Assembly: GCA_964611645.1 (NCBI GenBank)
Contig: CAZTAO010000044.1
Coordinates: 1-38,583, forward strand
Direction: 5' to 3'
Length of the DNA: 38,583 nt
Source: CAZTAO01 sp964611645
GTDB lineage: Bacteria > Armatimonadota > UBA5829
The position numbers and the translations under genes are program-made. Numbering within the stretch: the first letter of the stretch is position 1; each line of letters starts with the position of its first letter. Below the pieces are notes generated by a model that was given only the letters and a program-made list of their open reading frames with translations, was not told the origin of the DNA and did not search any database. Positions 25,037 to 32,733 of the stretch are shown piece after piece.

Positions 25037-25255
25037 ATGGTTATAGAAGCATTTGTGGACAGGATCGAAGGAGATGTGGCCGTCCTGCTGGTCCGCGATG
25101 GAGCGTACTCCATTGCGTGGCCTGCAGCGCTGCTGCCCGATGACACCAGAGAAGGCAGCGTGATCGAGGTATCATTGGCAGTCAACCAACGCGCAACCGA
25201 ACAGGCAAAATCCGCCTCCAAATCACTCATCGATGGGTTGGTGAAGAATGACTGA
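25037..25255 (+). CDS. DUF3006 family small protein
   Basis: A 72-residue protein matching DUF3006: it opens with AFVDRIEGDVAVLL, followed by a short beta-rich core (LLPDDTREGSVIEVSL) and a charged helical tail. The function of the family is not known; it often sits beside MBL-fold genes, as here, and may partner with them. ATG 25037 lies 8 bases after the preceding stop. Its end overlaps the rlmN start by 8 bases, which suggests coupled translation. Confidence 0.85.
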   Translation: MVIEAFVDRIEGDVAVLLVRDGAYSIAWPAALLPDDTREGSVIEVSLAVNQRATEQAKSASKSLIDGLVKND

Positions 25256-26285
25256 TGCAAGTCGCGTCGAACTACTGGGCTTGTCCACGGATGAGATAAC
25301 GCAGTGGTGTGTTTCCGCGGGCTTCCCGAGCTATCGGGGCAAGCAATTGGCTGACTGGATATACCGCAAGGCCGCTCGCACGTTCGACGAAATGGCCAAC
25401 CTGCCACTGCAGATGCGGCAGCGGCTGGAGAAGTTCTGCACTCTCACCCGCTCCAAAGTGACCCAGCAGACCTCCGACAAAGACGGCACTGCAAAGCACC
25501 TGCACGAACTGGCTGATGGCGAGACCGTGGAAAGCGTCTACCTGCCTTATGCCGACCGCGTGGGGTGCTGCATTTCCACGCAAGTCGGATGCCCGGTGAA
25601 GTGCTCGTTCTGCGCCACCGGAATCGGCGGGTTCAAGAGAAACCTCACGCGCGGCGAAATTGTAGACCAGGTGCTTGCCGCGCAGGAGCTGCACCAGAGG
25701 CGCATCTCCCACGTTGTGTTTATGGGGATGGGCGAACCGCTGCTCAACTTCGATGAGACGCTTGCCGCAGTAAACCTCATCAACTCCGAACTGGGGATTT
25801 CTGCTCGGCGCATCACAGTCTCCACCGTCGGCATCATTCCGGGGATCGAGAGGCTGGCCAAGGCCGCGACACAGGTGACTCTTGCGGTTTCCCTCCACGC
25901 GGCAAATGACGAACTGCGCGAGAAGCTCATCCCTTACGCCCGAAAGTACCCGCTCGCCAACCTGATGAAAGTCTGCAAGCAGTATGCCGAGGTCACCGGA
26001 AGACGCCTNNNNNNNNNNATATCCGGGGTGAACGACAAGCCGGAACACGCCGTGGAGTTGGCGCGCCTCATAGACGGCATCAACGGCCACGTGAACCTCA
26101 TTCCCTGCAATCCGGTCGAAGGCCTGCCCTACAAGCGGTCGTCGGGCGCTGCCCTCGGCATATTCAGGGCGCTGTTGGAGAGGAACGGGGTAGCTGTTAC
26201 TCAGCGGCTGGAGAAGGGCGCGTCGAAGTCCGCCGCCTGCGGCCAACTGCGCCAGCGAAACTCAACAAAGAAACCAGGAGAGTAA
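25248..26285 (+). CDS. rlmN: Dual-specificity RNA methyltransferase RlmN (contains assembly gap)
   Basis: RlmN is a radical-SAM enzyme that methylates C2 of A2503 in 23S rRNA and, in many bacteria, A37 of some tRNAs. The [4Fe-4S] motif is Cys115-x3-Cys119-x2-Cys122; Cys108 and the C-terminal Cys331 (gap numbering, in SAACGQLR) correspond to the two mechanistic cysteines. The GMGEPLLN motif is at 160-167. Ten Ns at 26009-26018 interrupt the frame without shifting it. Family alignment (RR, nine residues, GVND) suggests that three residues, 9 bases, are missing beyond the Ns. It overlaps DUF3006 and sits 3 bases before the next gene. Confidence 0.96.
   Translation: MTDASRVELLGLSTDEITQWCVSAGFPSYRGKQLADWIYRKAARTFDEMANLPLQMRQRLEKFCTLTRSKVTQQTSDKDGTAKHLHELADGETVESVYLPYADRVGCCISTQVGCPVKCSFCATGIGGFKRNLTRGEIVDQVLAAQELHQRRISHVVFMGMGEPLLNFDETLAAVNLINSELGISARRITVSTVGIIPGIERLAKAATQVTLAVSLHAANDELREKLIPYARKYPLANLMKVCKQYAEVTGRRXXXXISGVNDKPEHAVELARLIDGINGHVNLIPCNPVEGLPYKRSSGAALGIFRALLERNGVAVTQRLEKGASKSAACGQLRQRNSTKKPGE
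26009..26018. other. Assembly gap (10 N) within rlmN
   Basis: Ten unresolved bases interrupt rlmN. Reading frame is kept on both sides. In the family the TFEYxL-type strand should lie here, which needs about 19 rather than 10 bases. Confidence 0.95.
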
Positions 26286-26288
26286 TCA

Positions 26289-27323
26289 ATGCGCCTCGAC
26301 ACCATCGCCAGAGTCAAGCTTTCGCCGTTCCCTACCCCGCTCCAGGATGCGCCTCGACTGGCGGCCCGGCTGGGTCTGCGCCGGCTGCTGATCAAGCGCG
26401 ACGACTGCACCACACTGGGTCTGGGCGGGAACAAGGTGCGCAAGCTTGAGTTTCTGATGGCGGACGCAATTGCCAACAACGCCGATGTGATCCTGACCGA
26501 TGGCGGACCACAGTCCAACCACGCCAGGCTCACCGCCGCTGCGGCGAGAGCAGTGGGAATCGAGGACTGCAGGCTCTTTCTTGCCGGACCGCCGTTCGAC
26601 GCGCTCGATGGCAACCTCCTGCTCGATGCGCTGTTCGGAGCCAAGGTGACGTTCATCGAAAACGGGACCATCTGCGCAATGGACACCGCAATGCGGGAAG
26701 AGGCCGCGAAGCTGGAAGCAGAAGGCAGGCGACCCTACGCAATCCCACTCGGCGGTTCCACGGGAGTGGGCGCGCTGGGATACGTGAACGCAATCAGGGA
26801 ACTGAGTGAAGAGCTTGGCGAGGGCGACAAGAACGCGGTGATCTTCACGGCGGTCGGCTCCGCCGGCACCATCGCCGGATGCTCTCTGGGCGCAAGGCTC
26901 TTTCTGCCGGACGCCGAGGTGATCGGAGTGAGCGTAGGCAACGGCGCGCAATCTCTGGCAAAAACAGCCGCAAGTGTCGCCACCGATTCCGCCGCGCTGC
27001 TGGAAGCAGATGAGACGTTCACGCCCGAAGACTTCCGGATCCTGGACGGCTACGTAGGCGCGCGATACGGGGTGCCAAGCGAAGCTGGAAACGAGGCGAT
27101 AGTTGCGTGCGCCCGGGATGAAGGCTTCCTGCTGGACCCGGTCTATACCGGCAAGGCAATGTCCGGGCTGTTCGATATGGCTGCCAGAGGTCTGCTCGAC
27201 GCCAACCGAACCGTGGTCTTCATCCACACAGGCGGAGCGCCTGCCCTGTTTGCCAACGAGGAGTCTTTCCGAGGCTATGCAAACTTCGACTCGGGGACAC
27301 GTGAGAAGCTGGGGTTCGGGTAG
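26289..27323 (+). CDS. PLP-dependent D-cysteine desulfhydrase / ACC deaminase family protein
   Basis: A 344-residue fold-type II PLP enzyme. The Schiff-base lysine is Lys49 in LGGNKVRKLEF; GGPQSNHARLTAAAA (about 73-87) contacts the substrate, and SAGTIAGCSLGARL (about 195-208) binds the PLP phosphate. These features fit the D-cysteine desulfhydrase/ACC deaminase subgroup, which releases pyruvate and ammonia (plus H2S from D-cysteine). Sequence alone does not settle the substrate. ATG 26289 has AGGAGAG upstream and follows rlmN by 3 bases. Its TAG stop directly abuts the stop of the convergent methyltransferase gene, with no base between. Confidence 0.9.
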   Translation: MRLDTIARVKLSPFPTPLQDAPRLAARLGLRRLLIKRDDCTTLGLGGNKVRKLEFLMADAIANNADVILTDGGPQSNHARLTAAAARAVGIEDCRLFLAGPPFDALDGNLLLDALFGAKVTFIENGTICAMDTAMREEAAKLEAEGRRPYAIPLGGSTGVGALGYVNAIRELSEELGEGDKNAVIFTAVGSAGTIAGCSLGARLFLPDAEVIGVSVGNGAQSLAKTAASVATDSAALLEADETFTPEDFRILDGYVGARYGVPSEAGNEAIVACARDEGFLLDPVYTGKAMSGLFDMAARGLLDANRTVVFIHTGGAPALFANEESFRGYANFDSGTREKLGFG

Positions 27324-28205
27324 CTAGTCGTCCAGCCCGGTAAGGTATCCGCTGGCGCCGACTATCTCGTCGTGAACTCTGTCACCGGCGTAGTCGTAGT
27401 ATTCCTTGGCGATCTCAAAGCCGACAAACCCGACTTTCAGCCTCGCGCACGCCACCGCTGTCGCGCCAATTCCCAGGAACGGGTCCATCACCAACCCGAC
27501 GCGCTCGACTCCGTGCAGCCTTATGCATCTGGCCGGAAGCTCAATGGGGAAAGTGGCGGGGTGCGGACGCTGCTTCTGCCTGCTCAGGATGGTCTTGTAG
27601 GGGATGAACCAGGTATTGCCCCGACAATGCACTCCACGCCCCGCCTTGGCCCATCTGGCGACGTTTGAGCGGTCCTGGTAGGGGACGCCAATGGCCAGCC
27701 GGTCCAAAGGAGTGCTGCCGGTCTTGGTGAGGTGGAAGATATACTCGTGGCAGTCGTTGATGAACCGCTTCCCGGCTATGGGCTTGTAGTGACCGACCAC
27801 GATGTCTTTGACCACTCCCGGATACTTGCCGACCTCGGTCTTCATGATGGCTATGGACTTGACCCAGTGGATCACGTTCTGGAGCTTGAAGTGCCGAAGC
27901 ATCACGTTGAGGAGTTCAAAAGGCACCAGGGGGTCGCTTGGTTTGGAGCCTACATTGAGGAAGAATGAGCCGTCATCCGCCAGCACCCCGCAGACCTCAG
28001 CAGCCCAGACGTCGCACCACTTCAGATACTCTTCCCGGGTTTGGGTGTCGTCGTAGCCGTCATAGTTGATCCCGAGGTTGTAGGGAGGAGAAGTGACAAC
28101 AACGTCCACCGATCCGTCGGTGAGGTGTTCGCGCATCCCCGCCACGCAGTCCTGCAGGTGCAGCGTGATCAGCGAGTCTCCAGGGTTGAGAACGAGTGGT
28201 TCCAC
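27324..28205 (-). CDS. Site-specific DNA methyltransferase, beta class, orphan
   Basis: A 293-residue amino-methyltransferase of the N4-cytosine/N6-adenine type. The catalytic motif IV, TSPPYN (38-43), comes before the SAM-binding motif I, MDPFLGIGATAVACARL (about 243-259), followed by GFVGFE: the order of beta-class enzymes. SPPY is common in N4-cytosine enzymes, but the base cannot be assigned safely. The start is GTG 28205, since GDSLITLHLQDC, the usual N-terminal motif, lies just inside. No restriction endonuclease gene is nearby, so it appears to be an orphan with a possible regulatory or host role. It follows the RNase H gene by 30 bases. Confidence 0.92.
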   Translation of the reverse strand: MEPLVLNPGDSLITLHLQDCVAGMREHLTDGSVDVVVTSPPYNLGINYDGYDDTQTREEYLKWCDVWAAEVCGVLADDGSFFLNVGSKPSDPLVPFELLNVMLRHFKLQNVIHWVKSIAIMKTEVGKYPGVVKDIVVGHYKPIAGKRFINDCHEYIFHLTKTGSTPLDRLAIGVPYQDRSNVARWAKAGRGVHCRGNTWFIPYKTILSRQKQRPHPATFPIELPARCIRLHGVERVGLVMDPFLGIGATAVACARLKVGFVGFEIAKEYYDYAGDRVHDEIVGASGYLTGLDD

Positions 28206-28235
28206 CTAGCTCACCTGACTGTCGGGTTTGTCGCG

Positions 28236-28655
28236 CTACTTTAGCGGGTCGATTCCTTTGCGGAGGGCGGCGTCGCTGGCCAGTCGGTCTGCTTCGCTGT
28301 TTCCACCGCGCAATACGTGCCGCACAACTACACGCTCAAAGCCCCGGATCGCCCTCATGGCTTCTTCGTACTTGGGCCGAATGGTTGGGGACTTCACCTG
28401 ATACCGACCATTGATCTGATGGGCCATCAGCTCGCTGTCGGTGAATACCAGGACGCACGTGGCCCCGACACCCTTAGCTTCCTGAAGGCCACGAATCAGC
28501 GCGCTGTACTCCGCGAAGTTGTTGGTCTGGCGGCCAATATACTGGGATACCTGGCATAGCGTGACGCCTTCAGGGTCCTTTACAACCACTCCGATGCCGG
28601 CGTTGCCCGGATTACCCTTGGAAGCGCCGTCCACCCATACGTGAACCAAACTCAT
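28236..28655 (-). CDS. Ribonuclease HI family protein
   Basis: A 139-residue RNase H fold protein. The acidic residues of the active site are all visible: Asp9 in VDGASKGNPG, Glu49 in NNFAEYSAL, Asp72 in FTDSEL and Asp124 in SEADRLAS. It should cleave the RNA strand of RNA-DNA hybrids. The sequence resembles the short RNase HI-like group (YpdQ/RnhA-like) that lacks the basic protrusion of the E. coli enzyme. ATG 28655 overlaps the stop of the zinc-ribbon gene (ATGA), a common gene pair in several phyla. Confidence 0.94.
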   Translation of the reverse strand: MSLVHVWVDGASKGNPGNAGIGVVVKDPEGVTLCQVSQYIGRQTNNFAEYSALIRGLQEAKGVGATCVLVFTDSELMAHQINGRYQVKSPTIRPKYEEAMRAIRGFERVVVRHVLRGGNSEADRLASDAALRKGIDPLK

Positions 28656-29362
28656 TCAACTATCACCAGAATGCGACCACAATTCTCGCACCCGTCAAAC
28701 TTGCCCGGCTCCACAAGTCGGTGGAGGGCATTGGATGCCACAACCACCCGGCAAGTCTCGCACTTGCCACCCTTGACCCTGCTTATGGCGCTGTCTTTGG
28801 TTTTCCTGCGCACAGACTCGTATCGCGCCAGGAAAGCTTTGTCCTGGACTTTCGCAGCTTCCTTCTCGCGCTTGGCGCGCACGAGTTTGAGCTTTCCCTC
28901 GAGCAGCTTGCGTTCCTTCTTCTCGACCTTCTCAGTCTGCGTTCTGCGCTCCTTGAGGGTCTTGGTCGCATCAAGGACCTGGTCCTTCTTCGACTGGATC
29001 GCGGTTGCGGCTTCAATCAGCGGAAGCAGGTCATCATCCATCCGCTTGCGTTTGTCTTTCAGGGCAGCAAGCTCTTTCTCAAGGGCGCTGAGTTCCTTGG
29101 GATTGCTGACACTCCCGCCGTACAGCCGCTTGTCGCAAGCCTTGATCTTCTCATCAAGGGACTGCGCCTCGAGTTCCAGGTCTTTCACCTGAACATCCTG
29201 ATGAATGGTGTCGCCTTCAGCCTTCGACAACATCTTCGCAGCCGTCACGAGTTTGTCATCGATCATCTGAGTCCGGTTCAATTTCTCTAAACGCGCGACT
29301 ATCTTGTCCGCGAGCATGTCCAACTCCTGGACTTCGAGAAGCGCGTGAATATCCGAGATCAT
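28652..29362 (-). CDS. Coiled-coil protein with C4-type zinc ribbon (CT398-like)
   Basis: A 236-residue protein with a long antiparallel coiled-coil hairpin (about 5-185, rich in Lys/Glu heptads, with the GGSVSNPKELSALEKEL signature near 82-98) and a C-terminal zinc ribbon with two Cys pairs (CETC and CENC, about residues 200-230). This matches the CT398/zf-RING_7 family, whose likely role is nucleic-acid or protein binding. ATG 29362 is preferred because GGAGG lies 6 bases upstream; an upstream in-frame start at 29377 is less likely. It is cotranscribed with the RNase H gene. Confidence 0.93.
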   Translation of the reverse strand: MISDIHALLEVQELDMLADKIVARLEKLNRTQMIDDKLVTAAKMLSKAEGDTIHQDVQVKDLELEAQSLDEKIKACDKRLYGGSVSNPKELSALEKELAALKDKRKRMDDDLLPLIEAATAIQSKKDQVLDATKTLKERRTQTEKVEKKERKLLEGKLKLVRAKREKEAAKVQDKAFLARYESVRRKTKDSAISRVKGGKCETCRVVVASNALHRLVEPGKFDGCENCGRILVIVE

Positions 29363-29393
29363 CTGGTGCCTCCACACGGGGTCGCCCTACGTG

Positions 29394-29422
29394 ATTGTAT
29401 CAGAAGCAGAAGGGATAAGCAA
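29394..29422 (-). promoter_or_regulatory. Probable promoter for zinc-ribbon/RNase H/methyltransferase operon
   Basis: TACAAT (29399-29394 on the minus strand, 5/6 match) lies 17 bases downstream of TTGCTT (29422-29417, 3/6 match). The predicted start near 29387 would leave a leader of about 25 bases before the ATG at 29362. Confidence 0.5.
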
Positions 29423-29442
29423 GAAAGACTAAGGTCCCGAGG

Positions 29443-30402
29443 CTAAACCGACGCGCTTATCACCCCGCCAAGTATCAGCGCCCCGGCGACTATGGCCGCC
29501 GCAATTCGGTAGTATCCGAATATCCCGATCCCATGCTTGTTCAGATAACCAACCATCCATTTCACTGCCAACAACGCGAAAACTAACGCGCAGACAAACC
29601 CAACCAGAGGGTTCACCCATCCGAAGCAACTGATGATGGAGGCCCCGTGTTTGAGGGCATCGTAGGATGTGGCCGCGCCAAGGGTAATAACCCCCAGCAG
29701 GAAGCTGAACTCGACGGCCGCGTCCAGAGTCAGCCCGGACAAGGTTCCCCCGACTATAGTCGCAAGGCTGCGGCTCACGCCGGGCCACATGGCAAGGCAC
29801 TGCGCCAACCCGATGAAGAACGACTGCTTTACGGACAAGTCCTCCACGCCGGTTCCCGTGTCTTTGTTGGCTTGCGTGCGCTTGGCTATCAGAAGCACCA
29901 CGATCCCGCCCACGAACCACGCTGCCACAATCGGCCACGCGGTGAAGAGGTAGTGCTTGATGAGATCCTCGAGAGCCACTGCAAGCACCACCGCCGGCAG
30001 GAACGCGACCAGCAGGTTCCGACCCAACTTCAGACCGACCGGGTCTCGGCCAATCAGACCCATCAGCACGCTGCGAGCGCGTTTGAAGTACAACCCCAAG
30101 ACGGCCAGAATCGCGCCGCCCTGAATGCAGATCGCGTAGGCATCGGCTGCGGCTTTGTCGGATTCCGTCTTGCCATCGGTCCCCATGAGCTTCTGGGCTA
30201 TCAGGAGGTGACCGGTGGAACTGACCGGCAGGTATTCGGTGATCCCCTCTACCGCGCCAAGCACAACAGCCTGGAGGAGGTTCATCTGCTGCTTCGGAGG
30301 GCACACTGCACCCTCGGGGGGTTGCCCAACCACAGCCCAGGCAGGCGCGGACACCAGCGCAATCAGGACCGCAAGGCCCGCTACAATCGGAAAATAGCGC
30401 AA
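29443..30402 (-). CDS. uppP: Undecaprenyl-diphosphatase UppP (BacA family)
   Basis: UppP removes a phosphate from undecaprenyl diphosphate to recycle the lipid carrier. Motifs are EGITEYLPVSSTGHLLI (about 53-69) and PGVSRSLATI near 212-221, with about eight membrane segments. The protein is 319 residues, longer than usual. The extra 39 N-terminal residues look like a cleavable signal peptide (hydrophobic run ending SAPAWA). The TTG start at 30402 has GAGGTGG upstream. ATG 30285 would give a family-length protein starting MNLLQAVV, but has no clear ribosome site. It lies 53 bases after perM and fits functionally with the polysaccharide precursor genes upstream. Confidence 0.95.
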   Translation of the reverse strand: MRYFPIVAGLAVLIALVSAPAWAVVGQPPEGAVCPPKQQMNLLQAVVLGAVEGITEYLPVSSTGHLLIAQKLMGTDGKTESDKAAADAYAICIQGGAILAVLGLYFKRARSVLMGLIGRDPVGLKLGRNLLVAFLPAVVLAVALEDLIKHYLFTAWPIVAAWFVGGIVVLLIAKRTQANKDTGTGVEDLSVKQSFFIGLAQCLAMWPGVSRSLATIVGGTLSGLTLDAAVEFSFLLGVITLGAATSYDALKHGASIISCFGWVNPLVGFVCALVFALLAVKWMVGYLNKHGIGIFGYYRIAAAIVAGALILGGVISASV

Positions 30403-30455
30403 AAGACCACCTCACAAAGAATCAGCATCGAATGGATTATGCCGGAGCCCGGCTA

Positions 30456-31583
30456 CTACTGGTCGCCCACGGGGTGCGGTCGGCTGGCCCCGCCCCTGTC
30501 GCCAAGATAGTAGAAACGGATAACATCTCTCACTATAGCCGCTAGCGGGGCCGCAATGAACATCCCGACCAGGCCAAAGAATTCCGCTCCTATCAACAGC
30601 ACCACCAGGACTATCGCTGGGTGGAGATGAAGCCGAGTGCCGATAAGCCTGGGCATTACGAACTTGCTTTCCGTAAAGTGGACGACCGTAACGAAGATCA
30701 GCAGAGTGATTGGAATTGCAGGGCCGGATGAGTTCAGGATTCCCACAAGGATTATCGGGACTCCGCTGACTATCGGGCCGATTATTGGTATCGCCCTGGT
30801 AACCCCGGCGAAAAGCCCCAGAACAACCACGTATGGCATTCCGAGGACCGCGAGAAACGCCGTGGTAAAGCTCCCGGCTATCAGGCACAAAATCAACTGA
30901 CCGACCACATAGCTCTGGGTAATCTCCCCCACCCTGCGCCCGATCCGAAGAGCCTCACGCCATCTCCGACGCGGGAACAGACCGTAGAGTTCCTTGGAAA
31001 TAGCGCGGTAATCGAACACAAAGTAGAATGCGAAGACCGGGATGATAATCAGGTCCACAAGCACCTGGATCCACGACCCCACAAAAGCCAGGACACGCTC
31101 GGCAGTTGTCGTCACCTTGCTCAAGACCATGGTATAGTCCAACTTGTGGATAGCGTCTTGGATCTGCCGGGGCACGAACTCAGAGTACCAGGAGGTGACT
31201 TCGCCAAAGTACGACTTGAACGTCGCGGTATAGCCCTTGGCATTGCCCTTGAAATCGTGGATTTCCTGCGCGAACGGCACGATCATCATCTGGACCATCA
31301 TCCACGCTACACCGATCAGCAGTATGAACACCACAATCGTGGCCACCAGCCGCTGCGGCTTCCCGCGAAGCCTGCCGGTCGGGGTCTTGCAGAGTCCATC
31401 CACAATGGGGAGGGCGATGTAGGAAAAGACAACGGCCGCAAGCATGGTTCCGATGATGTAGCCGCTCTTGTAGACCAGGAAGCAGACGAGAATAGCTGCG
31501 GCGCTGACTATCAGGAAGCGCGTCAGCGAATGCCATATACGCAGCAGGGCGGAGCCAACTGAGATGTCGGTCTGACTGCTCAT
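30456..31583 (-). CDS. AI-2E family transporter (PerM/YdiK-like permease)
   Basis: A 375-residue integral membrane protein with two membrane segments near the N-terminus (about 20-62), another at about 80-105, a long soluble loop (about 105-160) and a further group of segments (about 160-355). The region GVTRAIPIIGPIVSG near 279-293 is the family signature. The substrate is uncertain: members have been linked to autoinducer-2 export or sodium/proton antiport. The ATG overlaps the wecB stop as ATGA, so both are cotranscribed. Confidence 0.92.
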   Translation of the reverse strand: MSSQTDISVGSALLRIWHSLTRFLIVSAAAILVCFLVYKSGYIIGTMLAAVVFSYIALPIVDGLCKTPTGRLRGKPQRLVATIVVFILLIGVAWMMVQMMIVPFAQEIHDFKGNAKGYTATFKSYFGEVTSWYSEFVPRQIQDAIHKLDYTMVLSKVTTTAERVLAFVGSWIQVLVDLIIIPVFAFYFVFDYRAISKELYGLFPRRRWREALRIGRRVGEITQSYVVGQLILCLIAGSFTTAFLAVLGMPYVVVLGLFAGVTRAIPIIGPIVSGVPIILVGILNSSGPAIPITLLIFVTVVHFTESKFVMPRLIGTRLHLHPAIVLVVLLIGAEFFGLVGMFIAAPLAAIVRDVIRFYYLGDRGGASRPHPVGDQ

Positions 31584-32725
31584 TTGATCTCGAATCTGTC
31601 CTTTATGACGCTCCAGATGCGCCCGGCGGTCGTGCCGTCGCCATACGGGTTCCTGGCTTCAGACATCCGTGAGTATTCGCCTGGGTCCGAAAGCAGTGTC
31701 TCCACGGCATCCACGATAGCATCCACCGATGTCCCGACCAGTCTGGACGATCCCGCAACCACGCCTTCCGGGCGTTCTGTAGTCTCACGCAGCACCAATA
31801 CCGGTTTCCCCAAAGACGGCGCTTCTTCCTGCACGCCGCCGGAGTCCGTCAGGATAATCCTGGCGGCTTTCATCAGATGGACAAACGCCGCGTAGTCCGG
31901 AGGCTCGATCAGAACGACATTATCCAACCCACCGAGCGCGGGAACGATGGTCTCACGGACAATGGGGTTCTTGTGCATAGCCAACACCACGGTATGGTCC
32001 GGTCGCCTGCGGAGGACTTCCTGAACAGCCGCGCAGATGCGGGCCATGGGTTCGCCCCAGTTTTCGCGCCTGTGCGCGGTGACCAGTATCATCTTGCCGG
32101 ACGCCGCTGCCCTGGCAACGCGCGGGTCGTCGAACGCCTGCTCTTTGGAGGCAACCTTGAGCAGAGCGTCGATTCCGGTGTTGCCTGTCACGTAGATATC
32201 TTGAGGATCGACTCCCTGCGCCAGGAGGTTGTCACGAGCGGTGTCGGTCGGAGCAAAGTGCAGATCGGCAAGAACCGCCGTCAGCCGCCGGTTCATTTCC
32301 TCGGGGAACGGATCGTACTTGTTGTCGGTCCGCAAGCCGGCCTCTACGTGGCCGAATGGAACCTTGGCATAAAACGCTGAAAGCGAGGCCACGAATGTGC
32401 TGCTTGTATCGCCCTGCGCCAGCACGAGGTCGGGAGACACCTCGCCCATCACCTTGTAGAGTTTCTCCAGGCAGCGCGTGGTAATCTGCGCCAGGGTCTG
32501 GGCGGCAGTCATTATCTGGAGGTCGTATTGCGGATGCAGGCCGAAAGTCTCCAGAACCTGCGCAAGCATCTCTTTGTGCTGCCCCGTGACTACAAGGACC
32601 GTCTCGACCTCATCCGGATGGTCCAGCAGTTCCAGGACCACGGGAGCCATCTTGACGGTGTCGGGTCGGGTGCCGCAAACGCACATCACCCGCAGCCGCT
32701 TTCTGTTTGTATTGATAGCCAACAC
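31580..32725 (-). CDS. wecB: UDP-N-acetylglucosamine 2-epimerase (non-hydrolysing)
   Basis: The enzyme interconverts UDP-GlcNAc and UDP-ManNAc for surface polysaccharides. The 381-residue length is typical. Motifs are CGTRPDTVKMAPV near the N-terminus, TGQHKEM, QGDTSS, HVEAGLRT, PEEMNR, VTAHRRENWG and LTDSGGVQEEAPSLGKPVL, all characteristic of WecB/MnaA. GTG 32725 is preferred: it lies 8 bases after the stop of the upstream gene and has GAGGG before it, while longer forms would run into that gene with no family-like sequence. Confidence 0.96.
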   Translation of the reverse strand: MLAINTNRKRLRVMCVCGTRPDTVKMAPVVLELLDHPDEVETVLVVTGQHKEMLAQVLETFGLHPQYDLQIMTAAQTLAQITTRCLEKLYKVMGEVSPDLVLAQGDTSSTFVASLSAFYAKVPFGHVEAGLRTDNKYDPFPEEMNRRLTAVLADLHFAPTDTARDNLLAQGVDPQDIYVTGNTGIDALLKVASKEQAFDDPRVARAAASGKMILVTAHRRENWGEPMARICAAVQEVLRRRPDHTVVLAMHKNPIVRETIVPALGGLDNVVLIEPPDYAAFVHLMKAARIILTDSGGVQEEAPSLGKPVLVLRETTERPEGVVAGSSRLVGTSVDAIVDAVETLLSDPGEYSRMSEARNPYGDGTTAGRIWSVIKDRFEIK

Positions 32726-32733
32726 GCTGCCCT

